This document shows, piece by piece, positions 35,528 to 44,968 of a DNA stretch of 64,000 nt. Source of the stretch: Flavobacterium sp. M31R6 (GTDB taxonomy: Bacteria > Bacteroidota > Bacteroidia > Flavobacteriales > Flavobacteriaceae); assembly GCF_013284035.1 (NCBI RefSeq), contig NZ_CP054141.1:1736001-1800000 (forward strand). Direction: 5' to 3'. The first letter of the stretch is position 1. Every line of letters begins with the position of its first letter. The translations under genes were made by a program, and so were the position numbers. Under the pieces are notes generated by a model. That model saw only the letters and a program-made list of their open reading frames with translations. It was not told the origin of the DNA and did no database searches.

Positions 35528-37762
35528 TTAAAAGGCGTAATTTAAAGTTATAGCATAATTTGTTGGAGCAATCGGGTTTACGCTATTATCATCGTGAACA
35601 TTGTAGCTCAAAGCATTAAAGATGTTACTCAATTTAGCTCTAATAGTGATTTGTTTGAATTGGTATCCAACTGTCGCATCCGATTGGAAATATTCTGGTA
35701 ATTTTACCGGTTTTCTTGGATCTGTTGGCGTAGTAATATTTGTAGAACGTCCTGCATATCGAACACCAACGTAAGAATTGATCAATCCTAAATTTAATCC
35801 TTTTAGTTTTCCGTCTTCAAAATGATAGTTGAAATTCAAGTTGGCCGTATTTTTAGGCATGTATAAAATTTGACTTCCCACGATATAAATATTACTATCG
35901 GTGTATTTTATTTCGTTAAAACTATAACCACCTAGTATAGATAATCCTTTTGCAGGATTCGCAACCAAATCAATTTCTACTCCTTGACTTTTTGTACCAC
36001 CAGCCAATTCTTTGTAAGTAGCATCAATCAATGACGTTTGGGCTAAGTTGTTATTCTCAATTTGATATGCAGTTACATTTGCAAATAATCGACCATCCCA
36101 AAACTCATTTTTTACACCAACTTCATATTGTTTAATTGTTGATGGAGCCAAAGCTTCTTTGGTGAAATAATCCAGCCCTGCATTTGGTACAAATGAAGTG
36201 GAATAGCTGGCAAAAATAGAATGGTTCTTATTAGGTTGTAAAATTAAGCCTAAACGTGGAGAAAAGGCATCATCAATTTGTTTAGAGATTACTCTTTTTT
36301 CGGCAACTGGTTTTGGGTTTACTACTGGGTAAGTGTAAACATCACTTGTTGTTTCCTGATAACTGTATCGTAATCCTGCCAGTGCTTTGACATATTTGTT
36401 GATACTAATTAAATCTTGGGCAAATACACCGATTCGCTGTACTGGAGCTTTGGTCAATGTAACTTTATCCATTGTTGGAATGTCATTTCTTGCTGTCGAT
36501 AGATCGGTAGTGAAAATGTTTATGGTATCGTATTCATTTTTATATGATTTCAAAGGATTTTTATACGTTGAAGCCAAGGTTTCTGTTTTGTATTTGTCTT
36601 GGTCTGCACCAAAAAGGACTTGGTGATCGATGTTCCAAGTTTGGAATTTTCCTTTTGCATTCAGTTCTTGCAACCAGTAGTTGTCTTTTGCCTCCGAGCG
36701 CTGCAAGCCCATTGTCCAATCTCCGTTAGCTTTCATTGAAGTAATCGGGGAGTTTGGTCTTGTATTGGCAAACAAATCGGTTTCGTAAAATCTATTGGAA
36801 TTAATAAATGATAAGTCCCAATTTTCAGACAATTGATGCCTCAAAGTAGCGGTCAAAGAAGCTTGTTCTGATTGGATTTTACCCCATAAAACTCCAACAA
36901 ATCGGCTTCTTGGCAGATCAACCAATTCATAATTGATAATTCCTGCTCCAAAATCGGGAGTTCTAATGTCTTTTATATAGTCTGCTTCTACCAAAAGAGA
37001 AGTTTTATCATTGAAATTTACCAAAAATGACGGATTAACATATTTAGTTTCTGAACTTACCCCAATTCTAAAGCTATTGGCTTGGGTGTTGGCACCATTC
37101 ATACGGAATGCTACTTTTTTACTATTTCCTATTGGCCCAAAAACGTCAAAAGTGGTTTTATATAAGTCAAAACTTCCGATTCCTACAGATGCATCAGCAC
37201 CAAAATCGAATTTAGGTTTTTTGGTAACCAAATTCAAAACCCCACCAGCAGTAACGTTTCCAAATAATATGGCGGCACTTCCTTTTAAGAATTCTGCTTT
37301 TTCAATTCCACTCATTTCGGTCGGCATTCCATTAAAATAGCGAACACCATTTTTGAACGTATTTGAACTCCCCATTGCATATCCACGAGAAGCAATTTCT
37401 TCTTGATAACCACCAGAATTTCCCATGATATAAACTCCGTTGGTGTTTTTTAACAAATCAGACATGGTTGTGATTTGTTGGTTTTCTAATGTTTTCTGAG
37501 TGATTACTTGTACGCTTTGAGGTAAATCCATTGGTTTGATTCCAGATTTTCCAACACTAACAGGATTTTTTCTTTGATTAGCTGTTACAATAACTTCTTT
37601 CAGCACTTGCCCTTTTCTGTTTTTAACAGTATCGGTGGTAGATTTTATAGAATCCGAAGAGAAATAATATAAATCGTTATTATCTGTATTGCTCGCGACT
37701 TCTTGGGCTTGACTGTTGAAACAGAATAATATAAAAGTGAAAGGGAGTAAAATATATTTCAT
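35528..37762 (-). CDS. TonB-dependent siderophore receptor
   Basis: This 744-aa outer-membrane receptor has a signal peptide (1-19), a plug domain from about residue 50 ('LKEVIVTANQRKNPVSVGKS', 'MDLPQSVQVITQKTLENQQI', 'AEFLKGSAAILFGNVTAGGV') and a 22-strand-type barrel ending 'YAITLNYAF'. The plug wording, 'P-x-S-V-Q-V-I-T', is that of the siderophore receptor subgroup. It lacks the carboxypeptidase-like extension of its neighbour at 39162. The promoter region has a TATATTTG box and a 23-bp operator-like palindrome. A small PepSY protein gene follows. Confidence 0.92.
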   Translation of the reverse strand: MKYILLPFTFILFCFNSQAQEVASNTDNNDLYYFSSDSIKSTTDTVKNRKGQVLKEVIVTANQRKNPVSVGKSGIKPMDLPQSVQVITQKTLENQQITTMSDLLKNTNGVYIMGNSGGYQEEIASRGYAMGSSNTFKNGVRYFNGMPTEMSGIEKAEFLKGSAAILFGNVTAGGVLNLVTKKPKFDFGADASVGIGSFDLYKTTFDVFGPIGNSKKVAFRMNGANTQANSFRIGVSSETKYVNPSFLVNFNDKTSLLVEADYIKDIRTPDFGAGIINYELVDLPRSRFVGVLWGKIQSEQASLTATLRHQLSENWDLSFINSNRFYETDLFANTRPNSPITSMKANGDWTMGLQRSEAKDNYWLQELNAKGKFQTWNIDHQVLFGADQDKYKTETLASTYKNPLKSYKNEYDTINIFTTDLSTARNDIPTMDKVTLTKAPVQRIGVFAQDLISINKYVKALAGLRYSYQETTSDVYTYPVVNPKPVAEKRVISKQIDDAFSPRLGLILQPNKNHSIFASYSTSFVPNAGLDYFTKEALAPSTIKQYEVGVKNEFWDGRLFANVTAYQIENNNLAQTSLIDATYKELAGGTKSQGVEIDLVANPAKGLSILGGYSFNEIKYTDSNIYIVGSQILYMPKNTANLNFNYHFEDGKLKGLNLGLINSYVGVRYAGRSTNITTPTDPRKPVKLPEYFQSDATVGYQFKQITIRAKLSNIFNALSYNVHDDNSVNPIAPTNYAITLNYAF

Positions 37763-37795
37763 GATGTTTATTTGGAATAATTAAAAATAACGACG

Positions 37796-37803
37796 CAAAT
37801 ATA
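37796..37803 (-). promoter_or_regulatory. Promoter of the siderophore receptor at 35528
   Basis: On the minus strand TTTG at 37824-37827 is followed after 20 nt by TATATTTG (reverse complement of 37796-37803). The receptor ATG is 33 nt further. Confidence 0.6.
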
Positions 37804-37828
37804 AATACACATTTTGGATTCGACAAAC

Positions 37829-37851
37829 TTATTTAGACTAAATATGAATAA
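37829..37851. promoter_or_regulatory. Putative iron-responsive operator, copy 1
   Basis: This 23-bp imperfect palindrome begins TTATTTAGA and ends AATAA. It shares TTATTTAGA-N-TAA-N-TA with two copies before the other receptor and abuts the -33 element, a position suited to repression. A Fur/DtxR-type protein is the likely binder, by inference. Confidence 0.55.
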
Positions 37852-37963
37852 TATTTTAAAATAATTTTAACAATCCTGAATGTCAGTATTTTGAATAAAA
37901 TAATCTTGCTTTTTAGGGCACGATTTTGAGTTTGAAATGATTTTTTTTGTTTTTAAAAGCTTC

Positions 37964-39100
37964 TTAATGAATAGTGGATTCCCATTTTGCTTTCTTATTT
38001 CGTCCCCACCAAATATAAAATCCTGAAATAGGAAGCGTGGCAATAAGCAAGCTGATTAAAAAAGCGAATATCTTTCCGGCAAGTCCAAATACTGCTCCTG
38101 TGTGAAGGTCGTAGTTCATGCGCATCAATTTATCGGGTGCGTCAGCATTATTATATTTGCCGTAAATGTGTTTTACCTCTTTTTCTTCCAAAGTATATTG
38201 GTCAAAATAGCGGTAATCGGTTTTCCAGAAGGTTCCTTCCTCAGGATTGGCGTTGGCGGCAATAGCGGTACTGTCATTTTCTGGCGGATGTACTTCAATG
38301 GATTTTGCCGTTGGATATTCTTTTTGCATTAATGCCCAAATTTTATCCAACGACTTGCTTGAAGCGGTTGTCTTTTTTGCTGAAACTGGGTCTTCGTAAA
38401 TCAATGATTTTTCCCCTCCATATATTGTGTAATACGAGTAAGCAAACCACTGAAAACCCCAAACCAAACCAGTAATTGCAAAAATAAGCGCAATCAAAAG
38501 CACATAAAATCCAGTGACATTGTGCAAATCATAGTTTTTGCGTTTCCATTTTGTATCTTTTTTCCATTTGAACTTAAAGCGCTGTTTGGCCGCATTTTTG
38601 TTTCGGGGATACCAAAGATAAAGCCCAGAAAGCAGCAGTGTGAGAAATACTAGTGTGAATGAGGCAACAACTGGCTGTCCAATTTCAGGTGGTAGCCAAA
38701 GATAGAAATGTCCGTCGAGGATGAATCTGAAAAAACCTTCGTCCATATTGGCCGTTTCCAGTACTTTTCCCGAATAGGGATTTAGGTAAACAATATGATA
38801 ATAAGTAGGTTCATAATGGAAAAATATAGCTTCTGCAGATTTCATGGGGCCATTGTATTTAATGGCATGCAAAGCTTTACCCGGGAGTTCTTTTTTTGCA
38901 ATTTCTTCCAATTGCGAAGGAAGGAGAAAAGGTTTATTCTTTTTTTCGACAAAACGGTATTCCTCGGTACTATTTTGTATTTCTTCCTGAAAAGCATACA
39001 AACAGCCCGTAATGGCAATTATAAATACAATTATGCCCGAAGATAATCCGAGCCATAAATGTAGTTGCCCAATCAGTTTTTTTAAGCTATTATTTTTCAT
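37964..39100 (-). CDS. PepSY-domain membrane protein (siderophore-associated reductase-like)
   Basis: This 378-aa protein has four membrane segments: about residues 14-36, 142-166 ('VASFTLVFLTLLLSGLYLWY'), 195-215 and 340-362. The conserved 'HLWLGLSSGIIVFIIAITGC' start and 'DLHNVTGFYVLLIALIFAI' show the PepSY-TM family, with helix histidines that could hold haem. Members next to TonB receptors are thought to reduce ferric siderophores in the periplasm or pass electrons across the inner membrane. It lies 61 nt downstream of the receptor at 39162; a hairpin (AAACTCC/GGAGTTT at 39113-39138) in the gap may tune its expression. Confidence 0.85.
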   Translation of the reverse strand: MKNNSLKKLIGQLHLWLGLSSGIIVFIIAITGCLYAFQEEIQNSTEEYRFVEKKNKPFLLPSQLEEIAKKELPGKALHAIKYNGPMKSAEAIFFHYEPTYYHIVYLNPYSGKVLETANMDEGFFRFILDGHFYLWLPPEIGQPVVASFTLVFLTLLLSGLYLWYPRNKNAAKQRFKFKWKKDTKWKRKNYDLHNVTGFYVLLIALIFAITGLVWGFQWFAYSYYTIYGGEKSLIYEDPVSAKKTTASSKSLDKIWALMQKEYPTAKSIEVHPPENDSTAIAANANPEEGTFWKTDYRYFDQYTLEEKEVKHIYGKYNNADAPDKLMRMNYDLHTGAVFGLAGKIFAFLISLLIATLPISGFYIWWGRNKKAKWESTIH

Positions 39101-39161
39101 TAAAAAAGGATAAAACTCCCCACCTTAATGAGGAGTTTAGTTAAACAAAACAAAAACAATC

Positions 39162-41531
39162 TTAGAATTTATAACTTACGGTTACTCTTGCATTAGTACC
39201 TGCTTCCGCTTGCCAGTAGTACATATCGGTATAGCTGTAATACCCTCCAGAATACAGATATTTGTTGAGTATGTTGTTAACAATAAGGTTTATATATATT
39301 TTCTTGATTTGATAAGATACACCTCCATCCAAACGGAAATAATCAGGTAGTGAAGTAGTGTTATCAGGCGAAATATACCATGGAGCTCTTCCTACCTGAT
39401 ATTGGTATCCTAATGAAAGACCCAATCCGTTAAATAAGCCGTTATCTATTTTGTAATTTAGCCAGGTATTTTGAATATGTTTTGTACTTCCAGGAATTTG
39501 ATTTCCTACCATATTTGGGTCGGTATCTTTTGTAGTTTTTCCTTCTGTGAAAGCATAGTTTACAACAACATCTAAGTTTTTAAAGATTTCTCCTCTAATG
39601 TCCGCTTCAAAACCTTTAACTTTTTGCTGACCATTTTCTTTGCTAAACTGCTTAGCTGGAGTAGAATGTTCAGCATCTAATGTAAGAACATTATCTGTGG
39701 TAATTTGATAAGCTGCAAAAGTAGAATTCCATTTTCCGTTCAACCAGTCTCTTTTGAAACCTAATTCTAAATTTGTTCCGGTTTGAGGATTAAAACTTTT
39801 TCCTTGCCAATCGCTTCCATAATTTTCTGTAAAAGACTCATCTCTTACAAAATAGGCAGATGTATTTTTGTCAATAGAATAACTCAATCCAATACGCGGC
39901 GTAAATTTTTCGTTTTTTGAACTACCAGAATATACATCACCAGCTTTTAGTATAGTATATCTTCCAGCCAATGTTAAGCGAAGTGAATTATCTAAGAATC
40001 CTAATTCATCCTGTGCGTAAAAACCTTTATAGTTATTATAATATTTTACGCCTCTGTCTTTTATGTCCTTACTTCTGTCAAATTTTGGTGATTCTGCAAT
40101 ACCATGTACAGGATTGTAAATGTCTAAGTCAGGTAAAGTGAAATATTGTGACCAATCATGATAATAGGTTTTATCACTCATATCCAGACCTCCTAATATT
40201 TTGTGTGAAACAGATCCAGTTTGTGCCTGACCATTTACATAAGCTTGTCCAGTATATATTTTTCCTAAAATATCCCAGTTTCCACCAGCTCTTTTAAGAA
40301 TGGCATCATTGTTAGGATCAAAACCGGCTGGCCATAAAGACATTCCTTCTTGTTCGTAATTTAAGTACGAACCTTGAGCAGTAATTTTCCATTTGTCGTT
40401 TATGCTATGTTCAAAAATACCCAAAAGGCTTCTTTCCAGCATTTGTGTAGGATCTAATTCTTTCTCTGATGTAGTAAAGCTTCTTGGTAATTCTTCGTAA
40501 CCATTTTTGGCATATACATAGTTGCTACCAATTGCATTTACTTTAGAGAATTGCTGCGTATATTCAAGCGTTGCAGAAGTTTTGTCTGTAAATAAATATT
40601 TTAATACGGGTGCAAAAGTATAGCGGTCATTAAAATCAAAATCGCGGTAACTGTCTTTCTTTTCTCCCATAGCATTGAAACGGTACAAAAGTTTTCCGTC
40701 TTTAGTCAATTTACCGTCTAAATCCAATGTTCCTCTGTACATGCCATAGCTTCCCAAAGACAAACTTGCCTCACCTTTGTTTCTTCCGCTTGGTTTTTTG
40801 GTTACCACATTATAAAAACCACTTGGATTTCCGTTTGATAACATAAATCCTGCGGGACCTTTTACAAATTCAATACGTTCTACCATACTCATGTCTTCCG
40901 TCAGCGGACCCCAAGTTGTACTCACGTTCATACCATTTCTAAAAGCAGCAACTTGGCTACCTCTCATCGTAATATTGGCGTAATTATCCCAATGCTCTAC
41001 ACGTGTGGCTCCACTCACGTTGCGGGTTACGCCTTCAAGCATATTATTGATTTGTTGGTCTTGAATTAGTTTTCCTGTTACAACCTGAATATTTTGTGGG
41101 ATTTCGATAATTGGGGACTGCAAACGAAGTGAAGATGAAACACGATTGGTTTTAAAAGCACTTTTATTGCTTAAAACAACCACTTGGCTCAATTCGTTAT
41201 TGGATAAAGAAAGATTGATGTCTATAGTTGCAGTTTCTCCAGCTACTATTGTTATGCTTTGTTGGACATCATTGTTACCGACTAATGTCACTATTAAAGT
41301 GTAATTATCTGCCGGTATGTTTTTGAGGGTATAAACACCGTTGTTATCGGCGATTGTTGTTCTGTTTAATTCTTTTATTGTAACCGAAACTCCTTCTGCG
41401 GGTTTATTGTCACTGGTTTGAACAGTTCCTTTTAGGCTTCCAATGCTTTGCGCAAAAGAGCTGGCTGTGGAAATGATAAATAGACATAAGAACAATTTTA
41501 ATAGGGGTAATTGTTGATTCAAATATTTCAT
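39162..41531 (-). CDS. TonB-dependent siderophore receptor with carboxypeptidase-like N-terminal domain
   Basis: This 789-aa outer-membrane receptor has a signal peptide (about 1-27), a carboxypeptidase-regulatory-like beta-sandwich (about 30-110, 'LKGTVQTSDNKPAEGVSVTI'), a plug ('PIIEIPQNIQVVTGKLIQDQ' near 139, 'MVERIEFVKGPAGFMLSNGN' near 210) and a barrel ending 'ARVTVSYKF'. It probably imports a ferric siderophore using TonB energy. Two copies of the operator-like palindrome flank its -7 box TACATTTG, suggesting tight iron repression. The PepSY gene follows in the same direction. Confidence 0.93.
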   Translation of the reverse strand: MKYLNQQLPLLKLFLCLFIISTASSFAQSIGSLKGTVQTSDNKPAEGVSVTIKELNRTTIADNNGVYTLKNIPADNYTLIVTLVGNNDVQQSITIVAGETATIDINLSLSNNELSQVVVLSNKSAFKTNRVSSSLRLQSPIIEIPQNIQVVTGKLIQDQQINNMLEGVTRNVSGATRVEHWDNYANITMRGSQVAAFRNGMNVSTTWGPLTEDMSMVERIEFVKGPAGFMLSNGNPSGFYNVVTKKPSGRNKGEASLSLGSYGMYRGTLDLDGKLTKDGKLLYRFNAMGEKKDSYRDFDFNDRYTFAPVLKYLFTDKTSATLEYTQQFSKVNAIGSNYVYAKNGYEELPRSFTTSEKELDPTQMLERSLLGIFEHSINDKWKITAQGSYLNYEQEGMSLWPAGFDPNNDAILKRAGGNWDILGKIYTGQAYVNGQAQTGSVSHKILGGLDMSDKTYYHDWSQYFTLPDLDIYNPVHGIAESPKFDRSKDIKDRGVKYYNNYKGFYAQDELGFLDNSLRLTLAGRYTILKAGDVYSGSSKNEKFTPRIGLSYSIDKNTSAYFVRDESFTENYGSDWQGKSFNPQTGTNLELGFKRDWLNGKWNSTFAAYQITTDNVLTLDAEHSTPAKQFSKENGQQKVKGFEADIRGEIFKNLDVVVNYAFTEGKTTKDTDPNMVGNQIPGSTKHIQNTWLNYKIDNGLFNGLGLSLGYQYQVGRAPWYISPDNTTSLPDYFRLDGGVSYQIKKIYINLIVNNILNKYLYSGGYYSYTDMYYWQAEAGTNARVTVSYKF

Positions 41532-41565
41532 AGATTAAGGTATAAAGTTTTTTAATGGTTTATTA

Positions 41566-41588
41566 TTATTTAGAATAAATAAAAATAA
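41566..41588. promoter_or_regulatory. Putative iron-responsive operator, copy 2
   Basis: TTATTTAGAATAAATAAAAA then TAA. It shares the left arm and the TAA-N-TA core with copies 1 and 3; the right arm is weaker. It lies just downstream of the -7 box, where it would cover the transcript start. Confidence 0.5.
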
Positions 41589-41590
41589 TG

Positions 41591-41598
41591 CAAATGTA
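41591..41598 (-). promoter_or_regulatory. Promoter -7 box TACATTTG of the receptor at 39162
   Basis: The reverse complement of 41591-41598 is TACATTTG followed by C; 59 nt before the ATG. The -33 element is not clear. It is flanked on both sides by operator copies. Confidence 0.55.
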
Positions 41599-41623
41599 AA
41601 AATTATACTTAATTTAACTATAT

Positions 41624-41646
41624 TTATTTAGATTAATTATAAATAA
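41624..41646. promoter_or_regulatory. Putative iron-responsive operator, copy 3
   Basis: This is the best palindrome of the three: TTATTTA and TAAATAA arms separated by 9 nt (GATTAATTA). It lies 25 nt upstream of the -7 box. Confidence 0.55.
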
Positions 41647-41683
41647 AAAATTTAAGTCAATGATTTATGGGGTTTTAGAGCAT

Positions 41684-41713
41684 AAAAAAACCTTGCTATA
41701 AAATAGCAAGGTT
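41684..41713 (-). terminator. Terminator after the small lipoprotein gene
   Basis: AACCTTGCTA (41689-41698) pairs perfectly with TAGCAAGGTT (41704-41713); on the minus strand a T run follows. Confidence 0.85.
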
Positions 41714-41736
41714 AGTATTTAGTAAGATAAAAGTTG

Positions 41737-42225
41737 TTATTTAGCTATTGAATCTTTTTTCATTCCGAATTTTTCCGAGCTTGGTTTCCCGAGTTGAACT
41801 CCAGAAATGGATGTGACAAGGCTGTCTTTGTTAATTAGTGTATAGGTTATCTTTTGTGGATAGTCATGTTTTGGATTTTCAAAAACCAATTGTTTTTGGG
41901 TTTTGGTCGTGAGTTTAAATGCAACAGCTTTGTTCTCATTTTGTCCTTTTACTGTGGCGTTATAGAATAAGTCTTCTCCTTTTTGCTGTAATATTATGGA
42001 TTCAAAATGCAAAGTGTCTTTGCCTTTTATGAAAAAGGATTCGGCTTGAAAAGTACTGTCGTTTAGTTGCTTCCAATTCTCGGAAAGATCACCATCAGCT
42101 GTTTTGGTGCTCCATTTTCCAAGTAACCAGTTGGCCGTTTTTATTTGGTCTTTCTCGGTTGCTTCAGAGTTTTTACAGGAAACTATGGCTAATAAAAGCA
42201 GTAAAAGAGTTATTTTTTGAAACAT
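41737..42225 (-). CDS. Small lipoprotein, DUF6265-like
   Basis: This 162-aa protein has a lipoprotein signal (MFQKITLLLLLLAIVSC, Cys17). The mature part has 'NWLLGKWSTKTADGDLSENW' near residue 31 and 'VFENPKHDYPQKITYTLINK' near 113, matching the DUF6265 pattern of small lipocalin-like Bacteroidota proteins ('LxGxW...E.W' then 'F.NP.HDFPQ.I.Y'). Function is unknown; binding of a small hydrophobic ligand is a guess from the fold. It ends with a terminator and is separate from the iron genes. Confidence 0.75.
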   Translation of the reverse strand: MFQKITLLLLLLAIVSCKNSEATEKDQIKTANWLLGKWSTKTADGDLSENWKQLNDSTFQAESFFIKGKDTLHFESIILQQKGEDLFYNATVKGQNENKAVAFKLTTKTQKQLVFENPKHDYPQKITYTLINKDSLVTSISGVQLGKPSSEKFGMKKDSIAK

Positions 42226-42269
42226 TTGCGTGAATATTTGGTGTTATTTTGAATGAGCTAATTTATGAA

Positions 42270-42362
42270 AAAATAGAATAGAAAGATTTTAGATTTTTGA
42301 TTAACGATTTTTGATTTTAGATATTTTGACTTCTTAAATCAAAAAACGTTAATCAAAAAACA
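42270..42362. repeat. AT-rich repeat 'GATTTTTGATTAACG'
   Basis: Between topB and the lipoprotein gene the strings 'gatttttgattaacgatttttgatttta' and 'aatcaaaaaacgttaatcaaaaaac' form an imperfect inverted repeat. A related block sits at 56500-56605. It probably contributes a weak hairpin; no gene. Confidence 0.5.
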
Positions 42363-42366
42363 GCAA

Positions 42367-44670
42367 TCATTTTACGCTTTCATTCAAAATAGAATAAACC
42401 AGTTCTTTAGTAGGTTTTTGATCTTTCAGTTTTTCTCTAACCACATCAAAAGTTACTTTAAAATCACAACCCAATTTATAATCACCACAACCATAAGCGG
42501 TTTTTCCTTTCAAGACTGTTCCTTTTTTGCATTTTGGACAGGCTAATTTATCTTGTGATGTTTTCTCAGCTTTCTCCGTTGTTTTCTTTGGTTCTAATAT
42601 CAGTTTGAAATTTTCATCAAAGCGGAGCAAACCTTCCACAATTCCGGCATCGGTTTTAAAGTCTTTCAAATTTACGGTAGATCCTTTTTGAAGCAATCGC
42701 AAGTATTGGTTCTCGGATATTTTTTTCTCCGCAAAAGTATAAGGCAATACAAAAGCGCAACCCACTTTATAATCGCCACATCCATAAGCGGACTTTCCTT
42801 TTATAAGCGTGTTTTTTTTACATTTCGGACAGATTTCTGCCAAAATTCCTGCCGCTTTCTTTTTCTCAACTTTGATGGCTTCTTTCTGAACACTTCCTTC
42901 GTGTGAAATATTGGCGCGTCTGGTTTCACTTCGCACTTCATAGACCAAAGCTTCTACCATCTGTTTCATGTTTTTGATAAACGCACCAGCGGTAAATTCT
43001 CCTTTTTCAATGTCTTTCAATTGCTTTTCCCAAGAACCCGTCAATTCTGCTGATTTTATTAATTCATTCTGGATAGTGTCAATCAGTTGAATTCCAGTTG
43101 GTGTTGGCAAAACCTGTTTTTTGTTTCGAACGATGTATTGGCGTTTGAAAAGCGTTTCGATAATATTGGCTCGTGTTGATGGACGACCAATACCATTTTC
43201 TTTCATCAATTCGCGTAAATCTTCATCGTCGACTTGCTTGCCCGCGGTTTCCATGGCGCGCAATAAAGTCGCTTCCGTAAACTGATTGGGCGGTTTGGTT
43301 TCTTTTTCCAAAAAGGAAGGTACGTGTGGGCCTTTTTCACCCACGACAAAACTTGGCAATATATCGGCTTCTTTTTCTTTGGCGTTTGGGTCTTCAAAAA
43401 CTACGCGAAATCCTTTTTTCAAGATTTCTTTTCCAGTTGTTTTGAATAGTACATCGGCAGCTTTTCCAATTACTGTAGTGTTGGCAACCAAACAATCGTC
43501 ATAAAATACGGCAATAAACCGTTTCACAATAATATCATATACTTGTTGCTGGTTGTATTGCAAATTGGATTGTACGCCTGTTGGAATAATAGCGTGGTGA
43601 TCGGTTACTTTTTTATCGTTGAAAACCTTAGGTGATTTTTTAATCTTTTTTTCTAAAAGTGGTTGGGTTAATTCACTATAATTCGTCAATTTTTGCAGAA
43701 TACCCGGCACTTTCGGATAGATATCGTTTGGTAAAAATGTGGTATCTACTCTGGGATAAGTGACTACTTTTTGTTCGTATAAGGTCTGAACAATTTTAAG
43801 CGTTTCATCAGCTGAAAAACCAAATTTTTGATTACAATAAACTTGTAAACCTGTTAAATCAAAGAGTTTAGGAGCATATTCATTACCATTCTTTTTTTCG
43901 ACAGAAACAATTTCGAACTCACTTTCCTTGACTTTGTTGGCTAAAACTTCACCGTCTTCCTTTTTCAGAAAACGTCCTTCTTCATAACTGAAAAGTGTCT
44001 CTCTATATAATGTTTGCAATTCCCAATACGGTTGAGGTTTGAAATTCTCAATTTCTTTAAATCGGTCAACGACCATTGCCAAGGTTGGCGTTTGTACTCT
44101 TCCAATGGACAAAACTTGTTTGTATCCGCCATGTTTTACAGTATATAAACGAGTAGCGTTCATACCGAGTAACCAGTCGCCAATGGCTCTGGAAAACCCT
44201 GCGTAATATAAATTATCGTAGTTGGCTGATGGTTTTAGGTTTTCAAAACCCTCTTTGATAGCTTCAGTGGTTAGGGACGAAATCCATAGGCGCTGTACTT
44301 CACCTTTATAATTGGCTTCATTCATCACCCAACGCTGAATCAGTTCTCCTTCTTGACCGGCATCCCCGCAGTTGATGACCAATTCGGCTTTGTCAAATAA
44401 ACCTTTTACGATTCTGAATTGCTTTTGAATCCCTGAATTCTGAACCACTTTGGTCTCAAATTTCTCGGGAAGCATGGGCAGGTTGTTCAAGTCCCAACTT
44501 TTCCAATTGGGTTTGTAATCGTTGGGTTCTTTTAAGGTGCATAAATGTCCAAAGGTGTAAGTGACCTGATAGCCATTGCCTTCAAAATACCCATCGTGTT
44601 TGGTATTGGCTCCCAAAACGGATGCGATTTCGCGTGCTACACTTGGTTTTTCGGCAATACAGACCTTCAT
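42367..44670 (-). CDS. topB: DNA topoisomerase III
   Basis: This 767-aa type IA topoisomerase passes single strands and decatenates DNA. The TOPRIM domain begins 'KVCIAEKPSVAREIASVLGA'; the acidic pair is in 'NCGDAGQEGELIQRW' near residue 101. The active-site tyrosine is in 'VVTYPRVDTTF' near 305. 'SIGRVQTPTLAMVVDRF' near 190 is a further signature. Two C-terminal repeat units, each with CPKCKK and YGCGDYK-x-GC (near 635 and 710), look like topoisomerase zinc ribbons. TopB rather than TopA is chosen from the N-terminus and from similarity to the shorter TopB/TraE type. Confidence 0.93.
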   Translation of the reverse strand: MKVCIAEKPSVAREIASVLGANTKHDGYFEGNGYQVTYTFGHLCTLKEPNDYKPNWKSWDLNNLPMLPEKFETKVVQNSGIQKQFRIVKGLFDKAELVINCGDAGQEGELIQRWVMNEANYKGEVQRLWISSLTTEAIKEGFENLKPSANYDNLYYAGFSRAIGDWLLGMNATRLYTVKHGGYKQVLSIGRVQTPTLAMVVDRFKEIENFKPQPYWELQTLYRETLFSYEEGRFLKKEDGEVLANKVKESEFEIVSVEKKNGNEYAPKLFDLTGLQVYCNQKFGFSADETLKIVQTLYEQKVVTYPRVDTTFLPNDIYPKVPGILQKLTNYSELTQPLLEKKIKKSPKVFNDKKVTDHHAIIPTGVQSNLQYNQQQVYDIIVKRFIAVFYDDCLVANTTVIGKAADVLFKTTGKEILKKGFRVVFEDPNAKEKEADILPSFVVGEKGPHVPSFLEKETKPPNQFTEATLLRAMETAGKQVDDEDLRELMKENGIGRPSTRANIIETLFKRQYIVRNKKQVLPTPTGIQLIDTIQNELIKSAELTGSWEKQLKDIEKGEFTAGAFIKNMKQMVEALVYEVRSETRRANISHEGSVQKEAIKVEKKKAAGILAEICPKCKKNTLIKGKSAYGCGDYKVGCAFVLPYTFAEKKISENQYLRLLQKGSTVNLKDFKTDAGIVEGLLRFDENFKLILEPKKTTEKAEKTSQDKLACPKCKKGTVLKGKTAYGCGDYKLGCDFKVTFDVVREKLKDQKPTKELVYSILNESVK

Positions 44671-44779
44671 TTTCTCCTACTGATTTGAAGGCGCAAATTA
44701 GGAATTTAGAATTTGGTATTAAAGAGAAATTTTACGGAGTTATAAACGGCTACGACTAAGTCATTGCGAAGAACGAAGC

Positions 44780-44810
44780 ACATGAGAGAAGCGAACGGAG
44801 CGATAGTTAA
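44780..44810. repeat. GC-rich string related to the mini-element
   Basis: GAGAGAAGCGAACGGAGCGA then TAG shares GAAGC-GAACGGAGCGA with the pyrF insert and GAGCGATAG with the insert in leader-repeat copy C. It is more degenerate and lies in the topB/NTF2 gap. Confidence 0.4.
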
Positions 44811-44926
44811 TCATATTTGGTATTTTCGTTCCGATAATTTGTTGGGTTTTGCTATTGATCGTTAGATTGCTTCGTTCCTGACATGGACTTTGATTTCAGG
44901 TTTGTATTAGGTCCGCAACATGTGGG

Positions 44927-44946
44927 GCGAAGTCGGGAGACTTCGC
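44927..44946. repeat. GC-rich hairpin, perfect 8-bp stem
   Basis: GCGAAGTC-GGGA-GACTTCGC lies in a GC-richer stretch ending near the stop of the NTF2-like gene. It could terminate that gene (no T run) or be a REP-type element. Region 44671-44926 has no gene. Confidence 0.6.
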
Positions 44947-44968
44947 AGAGCAAAGCCGCATGCCCATA

